From Carboxylicivirga litoralis (GTDB lineage: Bacteria > Bacteroidota > Bacteroidia > Bacteroidales > Marinilabiliaceae), in assembly GCF_025499605.1 (NCBI RefSeq), contig NZ_JAFMVC010000003.1, positions 62,001-126,000 on the forward strand: a stretch of 64,000 nucleotides of DNA. Reading direction: 5' to 3'. The notes below the pieces were generated by a model, which did not search any database, had not been told where the DNA came from, and worked only from the letters and a program-made list of their open reading frames with translations. Of the stretch, positions 43,200 through 52,799 are shown one piece after another. Made by a program: the position numbers and the translations under genes. The first letter of the stretch is position 1; every line of letters begins with the position of its first letter.

Positions 43200-45608
43200 T
43201 TATTCTGTTTTTTTGTCTTGTTTGTTTTCAATTCTCAATTCCTCCAGCTCAATGTCTTCATCCTCGTCATAGATATGTAACAATGGTTCTTTAAACGATT
43301 GATTGGTAATTGATTTTTCCAATGTTAATAATAACGCTGGAAGTAGAATGAGGTTCGAAAACAAGGCTATTAAGAGTGTGACAGCCACTAAAACACCTAA
43401 GGCCACCGTTCCGCCAAATTGCGATACGCTAAAAATACCAAAGCCAAAGAACAAGATAATAGATGTGTAGATCATGCTAACGCCGGTTTCTTTTAAAGCT
43501 AGTACAACGGCTGCACGAATACTCCAGTTGGTTTCAGATAGCTCTTGTCGATATTTAGCAAGGTAGTGAATGGTGTCATCCACACTAATACCAAAAGCAA
43601 TACTGAAGACCAAAATGGTAGATGGCTTAATAGGGATGTGGAAGAAACCCATTAAAGCTGCTGTCATGATCAGTGGAAAGATATTAGGTATTAGCGATAC
43701 CAGCACCATACGTTTCGATGAGAACATCCAGGCCATAAATGAGGCGATTAGTACTACAGCTAACATTAAACTGGTAAACAGGTTGCGCACCAGGTAATCG
43801 GTTCCTTTAAAAAAGACGACGCTAGCCCCGGTTAAGGAAGTATAATATTTATCGCCAGGAAACACTTTCGAGATGGTTTCACGGATTTTTTGATCCAAAA
43901 CCGCCATCTCTGTTGTGCCAATATCCTTCATTCGGAAACTTAAACGAGCGCGTTGTTTAGTTGAGTCAATAAAAGTAGTGACCAAGCCATTGCTGGCTGC
44001 CTCGCTATTGCTGCGATTAACATAAGAAAGTATAAAATTACGTTCCTGGCTGCTCGGTACTTTAAAGTGTCTTTCTTTGCCATTGTAAAAAGCCTGACGG
44101 GCAAACTTAACCACTTCCACCATTGAAAGCGGATGCGAAATAGCTTCAAATTCTTTCAGTTCTTCCTGCAGTTTATCCATTCGTCGCAGGTTGCTGCCCG
44201 ATATAGCTCCATTGGGTTTCTTGGTGTCAATCATCAACTCCAAAGGCATCAGACCGTTAAAGTTTTCTTCAAAAAACTTAAGGTCGACATATAGCGGGTC
44301 GTCGTGCGGAATATCATCCAGCATGTAGCCCGTTGTTTTAATTTTTAAGATGCCGATGATGCCCAAAAACAACATAATGCCAGCTACCCAATAAACCTTG
44401 GAGCGGTGGTTTAAGGATATTTTAACCAAGCCATTCACCGCGTTGCCAATGATTTGGTTATCCAAATGGTTGAGATGGCGCTCTTTGGGGCCATCAAGAA
44501 AGCTGAAGATGATCGGTATTAGAAAAATGGATAGCACAAACACCACCATAATATTGATGGCAGCAATCACACCAAATTCGACTAATATTTTACTACTGGT
44601 AAAAATAAAGGTGGCAAAACCAGAGGCTGTTGTTAAATTAGTTAAGAAAGTGGCATTACCAATTTTACGGATGACACGCTGCAATGCTTTTATTTTATTT
44701 TTGTGCTTGCGGTATTCCTGGTGATACTTATTGAGCAAGAATACCGAGTTGGGAATACCAATTACAATAATCAGAGGCGGAATCATCCCGGTTAAAATGG
44801 TGATTTTATAACCAAACAAGGCCTGAATGCCTAACGCCCAGATTACAGCCACAGCTACCACCAACATAGAGAACATGACCACTTTAAATGAGCGGAAGAA
44901 TAAGAAGATGATTAATGCGGTGATGCCCAGTGCCAAAAAGATGAACATATTCAATTCTTTCTTAATCATCTCTGCTGTTACAACACGGATGTATGGCAGG
45001 CCTGAGTAATGTATCTCACGTTTGCTTTTTTCAACAAAAGCTTTCCCTTTTTCCTGAATATCACTGATAAGTTTGACGCGTTCTTTACTGTGTAAAATGT
45101 CGGCATCCAGTGAAATGGCTAGTAAATAGGCATCATTACTTTTGTTATACAACAGCTCCTTGTAAAAAGGCAAGTTGTAAAATACCTCTTTAAGTGAGTC
45201 GAGTTCACTTTGGTATTTGACACGCTCTGGGAAAATAGGCTCAATTTCGAAGCGTTTTTGTTTGCTGTTCTTTTTCAGGTTGTATGACTGTCCTACTGAG
45301 AAAACAGATGTGACACCCTCGACTTCAAGTAATGATTCAGAAAAATCCTGCCAGACATTGAAGTCGTTTAGTTCAAAAAAATCTTCATTTTGAATACCCA
45401 CAATGACCATGTTGCCTTCGTTGCCATAAATGCTCAGGAAATCCTGGTATTCAACATAGGTTGGATCATCCTCAGGTAACAAAGGAGCATATTGGTACGA
45501 CATCTCAATGCGTCGAGACATGATACCCATAAAAACAGTTACCAAAAACAAGGCAACTAAAATCGCAATTCGATTACGTAGTATAAAGCGTGCTATATTA
45601 ATCCACAT
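43200..45608 (-). CDS. RND/MMPL-superfamily membrane transporter
   Basis: 802 residues with two similar halves: one TM helix, a large periplasmic loop, then a five-helix bundle, repeated. The second half has IAFGISVDDTIHYLAKYR, typical of MMPL/HpnN-type RND proteins. No AcrB-like adaptor (HlyD) gene is adjacent. Relatives move lipids, hopanoids or hydrophobic compounds. A charged tail ends the protein (DEDEDIELEELRIENKQ). It is first in the operon with polyprenyl synthase and atpDC. Confidence 0.88.
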   Translation of the reverse strand: MWINIARFILRNRIAILVALFLVTVFMGIMSRRIEMSYQYAPLLPEDDPTYVEYQDFLSIYGNEGNMVIVGIQNEDFFELNDFNVWQDFSESLLEVEGVTSVFSVGQSYNLKKNSKQKRFEIEPIFPERVKYQSELDSLKEVFYNLPFYKELLYNKSNDAYLLAISLDADILHSKERVKLISDIQEKGKAFVEKSKREIHYSGLPYIRVVTAEMIKKELNMFIFLALGITALIIFLFFRSFKVVMFSMLVVAVAVIWALGIQALFGYKITILTGMIPPLIIVIGIPNSVFLLNKYHQEYRKHKNKIKALQRVIRKIGNATFLTNLTTASGFATFIFTSSKILVEFGVIAAINIMVVFVLSIFLIPIIFSFLDGPKERHLNHLDNQIIGNAVNGLVKISLNHRSKVYWVAGIMLFLGIIGILKIKTTGYMLDDIPHDDPLYVDLKFFEENFNGLMPLELMIDTKKPNGAISGSNLRRMDKLQEELKEFEAISHPLSMVEVVKFARQAFYNGKERHFKVPSSQERNFILSYVNRSNSEAASNGLVTTFIDSTKQRARLSFRMKDIGTTEMAVLDQKIRETISKVFPGDKYYTSLTGASVVFFKGTDYLVRNLFTSLMLAVVLIASFMAWMFSSKRMVLVSLIPNIFPLIMTAALMGFFHIPIKPSTILVFSIAFGISVDDTIHYLAKYRQELSETNWSIRAAVVLALKETGVSMIYTSIILFFGFGIFSVSQFGGTVALGVLVAVTLLIALFSNLILLPALLLTLEKSITNQSFKEPLLHIYDEDEDIELEELRIENKQDKKTE

Positions 45609-45678
45609 CAGCTATTCTTTCCTTTCTTATAAGTTGTGCGAAAATAGGTAAAAAGGGTAGTATTGGCAATGATTAATT

Positions 45679-46728
45679 TTAACAAATAACGGAGGATATA
45701 ACCTCAATATCCACTTTTAAATCAGTTGATTGTAATGGCGAATGGAATAAAACCAATTTGTTGGTTTTAATCGTATCCGATATGATAGCTTCGATACCGT
45801 CAAGGTTATTTTTGTCAGAAATGGTTACCTTAATCTCATCTATCATGTCATCAATTTCTTTACCACAATTGTCAATAGTTGTTTTAACAGTATTCAAAGC
45901 CGACTTTAATTGTAGTTCACAGCTTGTTTTTTCGTGGTTTACTTGGGGTTTGATCAGCAATTTTTTAAGACCAGGGATGAAGCAATTTTGCGTTTGTTCA
46001 GCTTGGGTGTTTAAATTGTACTGTGCTGTTGGGAAGCCATCTTTTGATGACGCCATAAAATCGATAATAAAACCACTTGTACTAATATGGCTGTTGTGTT
46101 GCAAGGGGTAACCGTGCCTAAACAAATTAGGATCGAAATAAAGAGCACGGATTTCATCAATGGTTTGGGCCTTAGTCCAGCCTGTTGTGGCATCTTTTTT
46201 AGTACTTTGAATATCGTTGATGAAATTAGCCTGATAAGCAACATGACCAAAATGCATCTCTTCATGGTCGAGCAATTGCTCCATAAAATCAAAGGTGCTT
46301 TGAACTAATCGTAGTGTGTCAATAGTTGAATCAAATGAAATACCACCACTAATCAAAATGTTTTCTTCATTGCGACTAACCAAACAATACGGATGTTTTT
46401 GAAATTCTTTGTATTCGATCGAATACTCTTTATCGTCGCAAATACTGAATTTAAATAATGCTTTTTGTGCATCATCGGCCAAAGACTGTGCAATAAATAA
46501 TTTGGCAGGTTTTTGTTTGTTAAAAACGCTTGTTAAAACAGTATTGAAAGCATCCAGGCATGTGGTGTATTCATCCTGATTGTTAACCGAAGCATAACAT
46601 TCAACCTTAACAATTGTATTTGTTGCGATGCTTAAATCAGATAAAAACGATTGAATCTCTTTTGTTAGTTCATCGGTTTTGTCCATAAAAAGCAATTGCG
46701 CGTCTAATCTTAAGGAAGTGTATTTCAT
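45679..46728 (-). CDS. Protein of three tandem RidA-like modules (putative)
   Basis: 349 residues from the ATG at 46728 (MKYTSLRLDAQLL). The frame is open further up, but a -7 type box at 46795-46802 would be inside it. Three stretches look RidA/YjgF-like: about 15-110 (IVKVECYASVNNQDEY), about 130-235 (ILISGGISFDSTIDT, then HFGHVAYQANFINDI) and about 265-349 (ALNTVKTTIDNCGKEIDDM, LQSTDLKVDIEVIS). Modules of this kind also occur in FkbO/Hyg5 chorismatases. The call is by eye only and function is unknown. Confidence 0.45.
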   Translation of the reverse strand: MKYTSLRLDAQLLFMDKTDELTKEIQSFLSDLSIATNTIVKVECYASVNNQDEYTTCLDAFNTVLTSVFNKQKPAKLFIAQSLADDAQKALFKFSICDDKEYSIEYKEFQKHPYCLVSRNEENILISGGISFDSTIDTLRLVQSTFDFMEQLLDHEEMHFGHVAYQANFINDIQSTKKDATTGWTKAQTIDEIRALYFDPNLFRHGYPLQHNSHISTSGFIIDFMASSKDGFPTAQYNLNTQAEQTQNCFIPGLKKLLIKPQVNHEKTSCELQLKSALNTVKTTIDNCGKEIDDMIDEIKVTISDKNNLDGIEAIISDTIKTNKLVLFHSPLQSTDLKVDIEVISSVIC

Positions 46729-46794
46729 TATATTTGATTGATTTTGCTCGTCAGTGTTAATTTTACAGCAGGTCAGGAAATGGTAAAATCGGGG

Positions 46795-46802
46795 CAAAGT
46801 TA
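46795..46802 (-). promoter_or_regulatory. Candidate -7 box of the RidA-like gene
   Basis: Minus-strand TAACTTTG matches TAnnTTTG, 66 bp upstream of the ATG at 46728. No TTTG is seen at the expected -33 distance. It supports the shorter start. Confidence 0.35.
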
Positions 46803-46943
46803 AGCGAATTGAATCATAAAAAATGATCATTTCGGTTAGTTTATACCTAAAAATCAAAAATATTGGGCTAAAAAGAAACTTAATATCTTCTGGTGCGTAC
46901 CAAAGCGCATTAAGATGTTGAATTTCGTAGGACAGATTTTATT

Positions 46944-47456
46944 ATGAAGAAGATTATTTTCTTTTTGGCATTACTAATGTTACCATTAGCAGGACAAGCA
47001 CAGGTAGCAAAGTTTAAGTCAGTTTTTACTTTAAGTTTTATCAGGCACATAGGTTGGACAGAATCAGCTAAACAAGGTGATTTTGTGATTGGAGTTGTGC
47101 GCGACAGAGAAATTGCTGATTGGTTAGGAAAGTTGTCGGCCGGCAAAAAATTCGGCTTCCAAAATGTTGTGATTAAAGAGTTTAAATCACCTGAGGAAGT
47201 AGTAGATTGCCAGGTTGTTTACGTTTCATCTAACGTTAATTTCAATAAGCATGCTTCAACAATTGTTGATAAAGTTAAAGGTGGTAGTACCTTGATTATT
47301 ACCGAATCAGAAGGAGCGTGTAACTCTGGGGCAATGATTAACTTTGTTGTTAGAGATGATAAACTTAAATTTGAGGTCCACAAAGCCAACGCAGCTAAAT
47401 TTGGTTTGCAAATTAGCTCGAAGCTTGAAGGGATGTCAAATGCAATTAGCTTATAA
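46944..47456 (+). CDS. YfiR-like (DUF4154) periplasmic protein
   Basis: 170 residues with a cleavable signal (LALLMLPLAGQAQ). The DUF4154 core shows FTLSFIRHIGWTESA, GDFVIGVVRDREIADWL, CQVVYVSSNVN and SEGACNSGAMINFVVRDDKLKFEV. YfiR proteins are periplasmic modulators of membrane sensors, best known for holding YfiN down in Pseudomonas. Here it is first in the chemosensory operon, 10 bp before an MCP, so it probably binds that receptor (inference). Confidence 0.85.
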   Translation: MKKIIFFLALLMLPLAGQAQVAKFKSVFTLSFIRHIGWTESAKQGDFVIGVVRDREIADWLGKLSAGKKFGFQNVVIKEFKSPEEVVDCQVVYVSSNVNFNKHASTIVDKVKGGSTLIITESEGACNSGAMINFVVRDDKLKFEVHKANAAKFGLQISSKLEGMSNAISL

Positions 47457-47466
47457 GAAGTAAAGT

Positions 47467-49203
47467 ATGAAAAACATCAAACTGAATATTGCCCAAAAAT
47501 TGCTGGCTGGGTTTGGATTAATCCTGTTATTAATCATTGTGCAAGGTGTTTGGACCTTCTCAACACTAACAGGTAGTAAGAGTAAGAACAAATTATTAAC
47601 AGAGGTTTACACACCATCTTTAGAGAAATTAAGTAACCTGAGCGATCTGGTAATCGACAGTAAGATGTTAATTCGTAGTTGGGTATTTATCGATATTCAA
47701 ACCGATACACCGGATAAGCTTCGTTTGAAAGACCTCCATGAAAAGAGTTTTCCTCAGTTAAAGGAAAGTTTACTGACGCTTAGTAAGGAATGGGAAGATA
47801 AGGGTGATGTTGATGAGTTGAACCATATCTTTCACGATGTTGATACACTTTTTCAAATTCAGCAGTATGTCATGAGTAGCTTGAATTCATTTGAAGCTTA
47901 TGAAGACGTAATGATCAAGTTTGAAACAGAAGATAAAGTACAGGATGGAGGCGAGATCATTATGCTTACTGCAGAGGTAGATGAGCAGATTAAAGAATTG
48001 GTGACCAAATACGAAGAAGCCACTAACGAGGCATTAACTGATAGTAATGGTAGTTTTACAGTTTTACAAATTGTTATCATCATTATGAGTTTATTGGTTA
48101 TTGCTGGTGCACTTATCACAGCTTACTTGTTGTATAACTCAATTGTGGCACCGCTTAACAAAGGTGTTACATTTGCGCAGGCTATTGGAGAAGGTGATTT
48201 AACGGCAACAGTTGATGTAGATCAGAATGATGAAATTGGTGATTTAGCTAAGGCTTTGGTTAACATGGCTGAAAACCTTAAACGTACGGTTAATACTATT
48301 AAGTCAAATGCCGACGACCTGGTAACCTCAAGTACTCAGCTAAAGTCGAGTTCTTTGCAGTTGTCTAAAGGTTCTGCCGACCAGGCAGCTTCTGCCGAAG
48401 AAGTTTCTACTTCAATTGAAGAAATGGTGGCTAATATCGACCAGAATACAGATAACTCTATTCAAACCGAAAAGATTACTGTTGAAACAGCTAAAGATGT
48501 TAGTGTAGCTGATGAGTTGTCATCACAGGCCGCTAAAGTCATGAAAGATGTATCAGAAAAGATAACAATCATTAGTGATATCGCTTTCCAGACGAATATA
48601 TTGGCGTTGAATGCTGCTGTTGAGGCAGCCCGTGCAGGTGAACATGGACGTGGTTTCTCTGTGGTAGCTGCCGAAGTTCGTAAGTTAGCTGAGCGCAGTA
48701 AATCGGCCGCTGATGAGATTGTTTCGTTGGTGTCAACAGGCTTAAAAGTGTCAACTGAGGCGGGTGAGAAATCGAAAGCGCTTGTTCCTGATATTGAAAA
48801 GACAACGCAACTGATTAAAGAGATTTCTGCGGCCAGTATGGAGCAGAAAACAGGTGCAGAGCAAATTAACTTAGCGATGCAGCAGTTGAATATGATTACT
48901 CAGGAAAACGCTTCTTCATCGGATGAATTAACGCAGAGTTCTGATCAATTGGCTAATCTGGCAGATAACTTAAACGAAGTAGTTAGCTATTTTAAGTTAG
49001 ATGCTACCAGCAAAAAGGCAACAACTAAAAAAGTCGCTGAAAAGGTTGCTCAACCTAAGACTGAAGTAAAGCCTAAAGGTTCAGCTCCTAAAAAAGAGGT
49101 GAAGAAGCCTGAAGCTAAGCCGGTTGATAAAACAAAGCAATCAGAGAATCCTTTCTCTAACTTTGATAAGGACTTTGATTTAGATAATTACGAGAAATTC
49201 TAA
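47467..49203 (+). CDS. Methyl-accepting chemotaxis protein with C-terminal pentapeptide
   Basis: 578 residues: TM1 about 10-30, a helical four-helix-bundle type periplasmic domain about 35-195, TM2 about 198-222, HAMP to about 270, then the signalling hairpin whose tip reads [22 protein letters not shown], followed by [18 protein letters not shown]. After residue 515 comes a Lys/Pro/Glu linker and an acidic tail ending D-N-Y-E-K-F. NYEKF fits the CheR-tether pattern x-[HFYW]-x-x-[HFYW]. It is the only MCP in the window and should feed the CheA encoded downstream. Confidence 0.95.
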   Translation: MKNIKLNIAQKLLAGFGLILLLIIVQGVWTFSTLTGSKSKNKLLTEVYTPSLEKLSNLSDLVIDSKMLIRSWVFIDIQTDTPDKLRLKDLHEKSFPQLKESLLTLSKEWEDKGDVDELNHIFHDVDTLFQIQQYVMSSLNSFEAYEDVMIKFETEDKVQDGGEIIMLTAEVDEQIKELVTKYEEATNEALTDSNGSFTVLQIVIIIMSLLVIAGALITAYLLYNSIVAPLNKGVTFAQAIGEGDLTATVDVDQNDEIGDLAKALVNMAENLKRTVNTIKSNADDLVTSSTQLKSSSLQLSKGSADQAASAEEVSTSIEEMVANIDQNTDNSIQTEKITVETAKDVSVADELSSQAAKVMKDVSEKITIISDIAFQTNILALNAAVEAARAGEHGRGFSVVAAEVRKLAERSKSAADEIVSLVSTGLKVSTEAGEKSKALVPDIEKTTQLIKEISAASMEQKTGAEQINLAMQQLNMITQENASSSDELTQSSDQLANLADNLNEVVSYFKLDATSKKATTKKVAEKVAQPKTEVKPKGSAPKKEVKKPEAKPVDKTKQSENPFSNFDKDFDLDNYEKF

Positions 49204-49213
49204 GACGTAGATA

Positions 49214-49525
49214 ATGGATAAATTACCATATACAGTCATTCATGATGAGTTACCTGAGCAAACGATTCTTCGTTTCTCAGGACAACTTATTATCAATCAT
49301 ATTGAAAAGATTGCTGAGGCGGTAAAAAGCAGGCTTAAAACCGATAAAGATCTTCAAATCGAAATTGATAATCCGGAAAGTGTGGATGTTACTTTTATAC
49401 AACTGGTGTTGTCATTGAAGGCCACTTTAAAGGCTAATGGTAAAACAACAACCATTATTTCGGAGTTGAAACCAGAGCTTCAAACTTTGGTTAAAAACTC
49501 AGGATTCCAATACGTGCTTAATTAA
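49214..49525 (+). CDS. STAS-domain protein
   Basis: 103 residues. A lone STAS fold: start TVIHDELPEQTILRFSGQL, DLQIEIDNPESVDVTFIQLVLSLKATL as two segments, end LQTLVKNSGFQYVL. In SpoIIAA-type proteins the phospho-Ser or Thr follows an Asp in this central loop; here the loop reads ESVDVTFIQL, so the usual residue seems displaced. It lies between the MCP and cheY genes. A SpoIIE-type phosphatase ends the locus, so a partner-switch role is plausible. Confidence 0.8.
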   Translation: MDKLPYTVIHDELPEQTILRFSGQLIINHIEKIAEAVKSRLKTDKDLQIEIDNPESVDVTFIQLVLSLKATLKANGKTTTIISELKPELQTLVKNSGFQYVLN

Positions 49526-49555
49526 CCTAAAATATTATAACTAGAAAAATACATT

Positions 49556-49921
49556 ATGGCTAAGACAGTTCTCATCGTTGATGATTCAGAAAGTATCCGC
49601 GAAGTAGTCAACTTTACCCTTCAGAACGAAGGTTACGAAGTATTAGTTGGTGTTGATGGCGAAGATGCACAAAAGTTCCTGGATGGCAGAACGATTGATA
49701 TTGTTATCACCGACCTTCACATGCCTAACCTTGATGGTTTAGGATTAATTAGAAAAATCAGGGAGATTGATGCTTATAAGCATATTCCAATCTTATTTTT
49801 AACAACTGAATCGCAAGCTTCGAAGAAAATGGAAGCAAAGCAGGCCGGCGCAACCGGATGGATTATTAAACCTTTCGTACCAGCTAAGTTGTTGAGCGCA
49901 ATTTCTCGTGTCTTAAGATAA
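49556..49921 (+). CDS. cheY: CheY-like single-domain response regulator
   Basis: 121 residues, receiver only. DD pair in IVDDSESIR, phosphoacceptor Asp in IVITDLHMPNLDG, switch Thr in FLTTES, Lys in GWIIKPF. It should accept phosphate from CheA (50301). With no flagellar genes here, its output target is unknown. The Hpt gene starts 1 bp after its stop. Confidence 0.9.
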   Translation: MAKTVLIVDDSESIREVVNFTLQNEGYEVLVGVDGEDAQKFLDGRTIDIVITDLHMPNLDGLGLIRKIREIDAYKHIPILFLTTESQASKKMEAKQAGATGWIIKPFVPAKLLSAISRVLR

Positions 49922-49922
49922 G

Positions 49923-50288
49923 ATGAGAGTTAAGAATATTTTTATCAAAGAAACGTCTGATAACCTTGCTGAGTTGGAGCAAGAATTGGCACAACCAACA
50001 CGCCTGTCTCACGATGCTGTGGAAATGGTGGTTCGCACCATGCACAATATCAAAGGAACAGCACCAATGGTAGGTTTCAAAGAGATGCCGGTCATTGCGA
50101 CTCCTATTGAGCAAGCCTATAAGGAAGTGCTAAACAATAAGCTGGATGTAAATGGGTGCATGCTGGAGAAAACTAAATCGGCTGTGTCGGTTTTACAGCA
50201 ATTATTGACTAATGAAGAAGCTCATACACCACAAACTGAGGAGGAAAAGCACGTTTTGATAGACTATTTTAACACCATCACCGGTTAA
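49923..50288 (+). CDS. Stand-alone Hpt-domain protein
   Basis: 121 residues. It starts VKNIFIKETSDNLAELEQEL; the phosphotransfer His is in VRTMHNIKGTAPMVGF, the normal Hpt H-x-x-K-G pattern. The fold is a helical bundle without a kinase domain. It could carry phosphate between CheA, CheY or other receivers as a relay or sink. Tight coupling with cheY (1 bp) and cheA (12 bp) suggests stoichiometric use. Confidence 0.85.
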   Translation: MRVKNIFIKETSDNLAELEQELAQPTRLSHDAVEMVVRTMHNIKGTAPMVGFKEMPVIATPIEQAYKEVLNNKLDVNGCMLEKTKSAVSVLQQLLTNEEAHTPQTEEEKHVLIDYFNTITG

Positions 50289-50300
50289 AAGCACAAACAA

Positions 50301-52340
50301 ATGATTGATAAGTTTAAGGCAAAATTTGTAGAAGAGTCAAACGATAATGTTCATGACTTAGAGGAAGCGCTGTTGCTTCTGGAGAAAGATACCTCAAATA
50401 ATGAGATTATTGAGCGTATTTTCCGAGCAATGCACACGCTAAAGGGCGGAGGAGCAATGTTTGGCTTTAACCAGTTGAGTGAATTTACCCATCACCTCGA
50501 AACGGTTTTCGACTTGGTTAGAAATAATAAACTAAGCGTTACCGATGATATTATTTCACTCACATTCGAATCCATCGACCACATTAAAAACATGTTGGAA
50601 ATGGGTGATGTTGATGATGCTGATGAACTAGCTAACCAGGCTGCTTTTATTCAACGCGTCCAACAGTTTTCGAATAGCGATGCACCTGCCGCAGCTCCCG
50701 TTGCATCAGCAAGCAGTGCAAGTACAGTAAAAGACGATGGTTCAAAAACATTTTTGATCACTATAAAGCCCAATGAAGAAATCCTTAGGAATGGTACGAA
50801 TCCATTTTATTTGTTAGACGATCTTCATGCAATGGGCGAAGCTAAAGTGGTGGCTTTTTACGAAAAGGTGCCTGTTCTTAGCAATTTCAACCCTGTTAAT
50901 AGTTACTGTCACTGGCAGGTTGTTCTTAACACCGAAGAGTCGGTGAACGATATTAAAGATGTATTCATTTTCGTTGAAGACGAATGCGAAATAAGCATTG
51001 AAGAGATTGGTTCGGGTAACTTGTTGACGGCAGAAGCTATTTCAAGTACTATTGAAGAAGCTTCCAAGCTGCAAAAGAGCCTGACGAAAGAAGACCTAAT
51101 CGCCAAAGCAGCCGCATCAATCCCTGGTCAGGATAAGAAAGAGACTAAAAAGAAAGTTCAGCTTAAGGAGCATAAAATTTCAAGTATCCGTGTTAATTCA
51201 ACTAAAATTGATGAGTTGGTTAACCTGGTAAGTGAGTTAGTAACCATTCAGGCGCAGCTTAACCTGTTTGCCGAAAACGATGGTAACCCTGCTGTTTTAG
51301 CGTTGGCAGAAAATATTCAAAAGCTGAGCCGCCAGTTGCGCGACAACGCCTTCTCTATAAGTCTGATCCCATTGCAGAGCGAGTTGATGCGTTTTCAACG
51401 TTTGGTTCGCGACTTATCGAAGGAATTGGATAAAGATATCGATTTTGTCATTGAAGGAGGAGATATCGAATTAGATAAAAACATCATTGAGCATTTAACC
51501 GACCCATTGTTACATATTATTCGTAATGCTGTTGACCATGGAATTGAAATGCCCGATGAACGTATTAAAAATGGTAAAGCACCAAAAGGAACCATTCTTT
51601 TCAAAGCCTATTACTCCGGTGCCAGTGTAATGGTTGAAGTGATGGACGATGGTAAAGGTATCGATCCGGAATTTATCCGCAACAAAGCCATCAATAAAGG
51701 GTTGATTGATGCCAATACCGAATTGAGCCGTAAAGAAATTTTTGAATTGGTGTTCTTAAGTGGATTCTCTACCAAAGAAGAAGTAACCGATGTATCTGGC
51801 CGTGGTGTTGGAATGGATGTGGTGAAGAAGAAGATTGGCGAGATTCGTGGTGAAGTATCGTTAGATTCTGAAATTGGGAAAGGCACAACATTAACACTTG
51901 AGCTGCCAATGACCTTATCTATCATTGATGGTTTATTGGTGAAAGTATTTAAAAATCAATATGTTATTCCAATTGCCAATATTGAGAAGATTCATGCTCT
52001 TGATACCGTTTCATTTGGTAAGACATTCAACCATGTGGTGAATATCGATGACGAGCAATACCCGTTCATCGATTTACGCGAGAGTTTTGAAACAGAAGTG
52101 GTCAATAAAGGAACTGAACAGTTAATTCTGGTGAAGTATGAAGACCGAAAAGTGGGCTTATTGGTTGACCAGGTTATTGGAGAGTATCAAACCGTGGTGA
52201 AACCATTGGGACGATTCCTTAAAAAGCAGGAAAATATCTCGGGAGCCTCAATCATGGGGGATGGAACAATTGCCTTGGTTATTGACACTAACCGCTTGAT
52301 TCATAATAACGCAGTTAAGAAATATCGAACTAAGAACTAA
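50301..52340 (+). CDS. cheA: Chemotaxis histidine kinase CheA
   Basis: 679 residues in P1-P5 order. P1 Hpt with His in MHTLKGGGAMFGF (about 48). A P2-like alpha/beta segment about 150-240 (FLITIKPNEEILRNG). P3 dimerisation about 290-350. P4 ATPase: LLHIIRNAVDHGIEMP (N-box), MDDGKGIDPEFI (G1), GRGVGMDVVKKKIGEIRG (G2). P5 CheW-like about 540-679. All catalytic parts look intact. Confidence 0.97.
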   Translation: MIDKFKAKFVEESNDNVHDLEEALLLLEKDTSNNEIIERIFRAMHTLKGGGAMFGFNQLSEFTHHLETVFDLVRNNKLSVTDDIISLTFESIDHIKNMLEMGDVDDADELANQAAFIQRVQQFSNSDAPAAAPVASASSASTVKDDGSKTFLITIKPNEEILRNGTNPFYLLDDLHAMGEAKVVAFYEKVPVLSNFNPVNSYCHWQVVLNTEESVNDIKDVFIFVEDECEISIEEIGSGNLLTAEAISSTIEEASKLQKSLTKEDLIAKAAASIPGQDKKETKKKVQLKEHKISSIRVNSTKIDELVNLVSELVTIQAQLNLFAENDGNPAVLALAENIQKLSRQLRDNAFSISLIPLQSELMRFQRLVRDLSKELDKDIDFVIEGGDIELDKNIIEHLTDPLLHIIRNAVDHGIEMPDERIKNGKAPKGTILFKAYYSGASVMVEVMDDGKGIDPEFIRNKAINKGLIDANTELSRKEIFELVFLSGFSTKEEVTDVSGRGVGMDVVKKKIGEIRGEVSLDSEIGKGTTLTLELPMTLSIIDGLLVKVFKNQYVIPIANIEKIHALDTVSFGKTFNHVVNIDDEQYPFIDLRESFETEVVNKGTEQLILVKYEDRKVGLLVDQVIGEYQTVVKPLGRFLKKQENISGASIMGDGTIALVIDTNRLIHNNAVKKYRTKN

Positions 52341-52345
52341 TCACA

Positions 52346-52791
52346 TGAAGGAACAAATGACATCCATTATATCGTTTTTGATCAATAAAGAAGTGTTTGC
52401 GTTCGATACTCTTAAGGTTCGTAATATTCTTGAATTCGATAAAGTGACCTGGGTACCCAATACCAAAGACTATTTGATTGGGGTGATTAACCTGCACGGT
52501 AACATTATTCCAATTGCCGATTTGCGTATGATGATGGGAGTGGAAAATGTTGAAAACGGACAAGATACAGCAGTTATTGTTGTGTCTGAGGATGATAAGA
52601 CAGATTCGTTACTTGGCTTTGTAGTTGATGGCGTTAAGGAAGTATTTGACCTTGATGAGTCGGAACTGAAAGAATCTGTGATTAATGGAAATACCGGATT
52701 AGTTCATTCTTTTACCGGAAGTCTCCATAAAAATGATGAGTTTATTCACATCATTGAGTTAAGTGAAGTAGTACAAGAAATTGAAAAATAA
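52346..52791 (+). CDS. cheW: CheW coupling protein (first copy)
   Basis: About 148 residues, CheW fold. EVFAFDTLKVRNILEFDKVTWVPNTKDYLIGVINLHGNIIPIADLR (read in parts) is the standard CheW core, and VDGVKEVFDLDESEL follows. It couples the MCP to CheA. It starts a few bases after cheA. The two cheW genes differ considerably, which would allow arrays of mixed composition. Confidence 0.93.
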
Positions 52792-52799
52792 GCACCAGC

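Noticed and set aside
46729-46857. Upstream extension of the RidA-like gene
   Set aside because: The extension contains a candidate -7 promoter box and no RidA-like sequence, so the ATG at 46728 is preferred.
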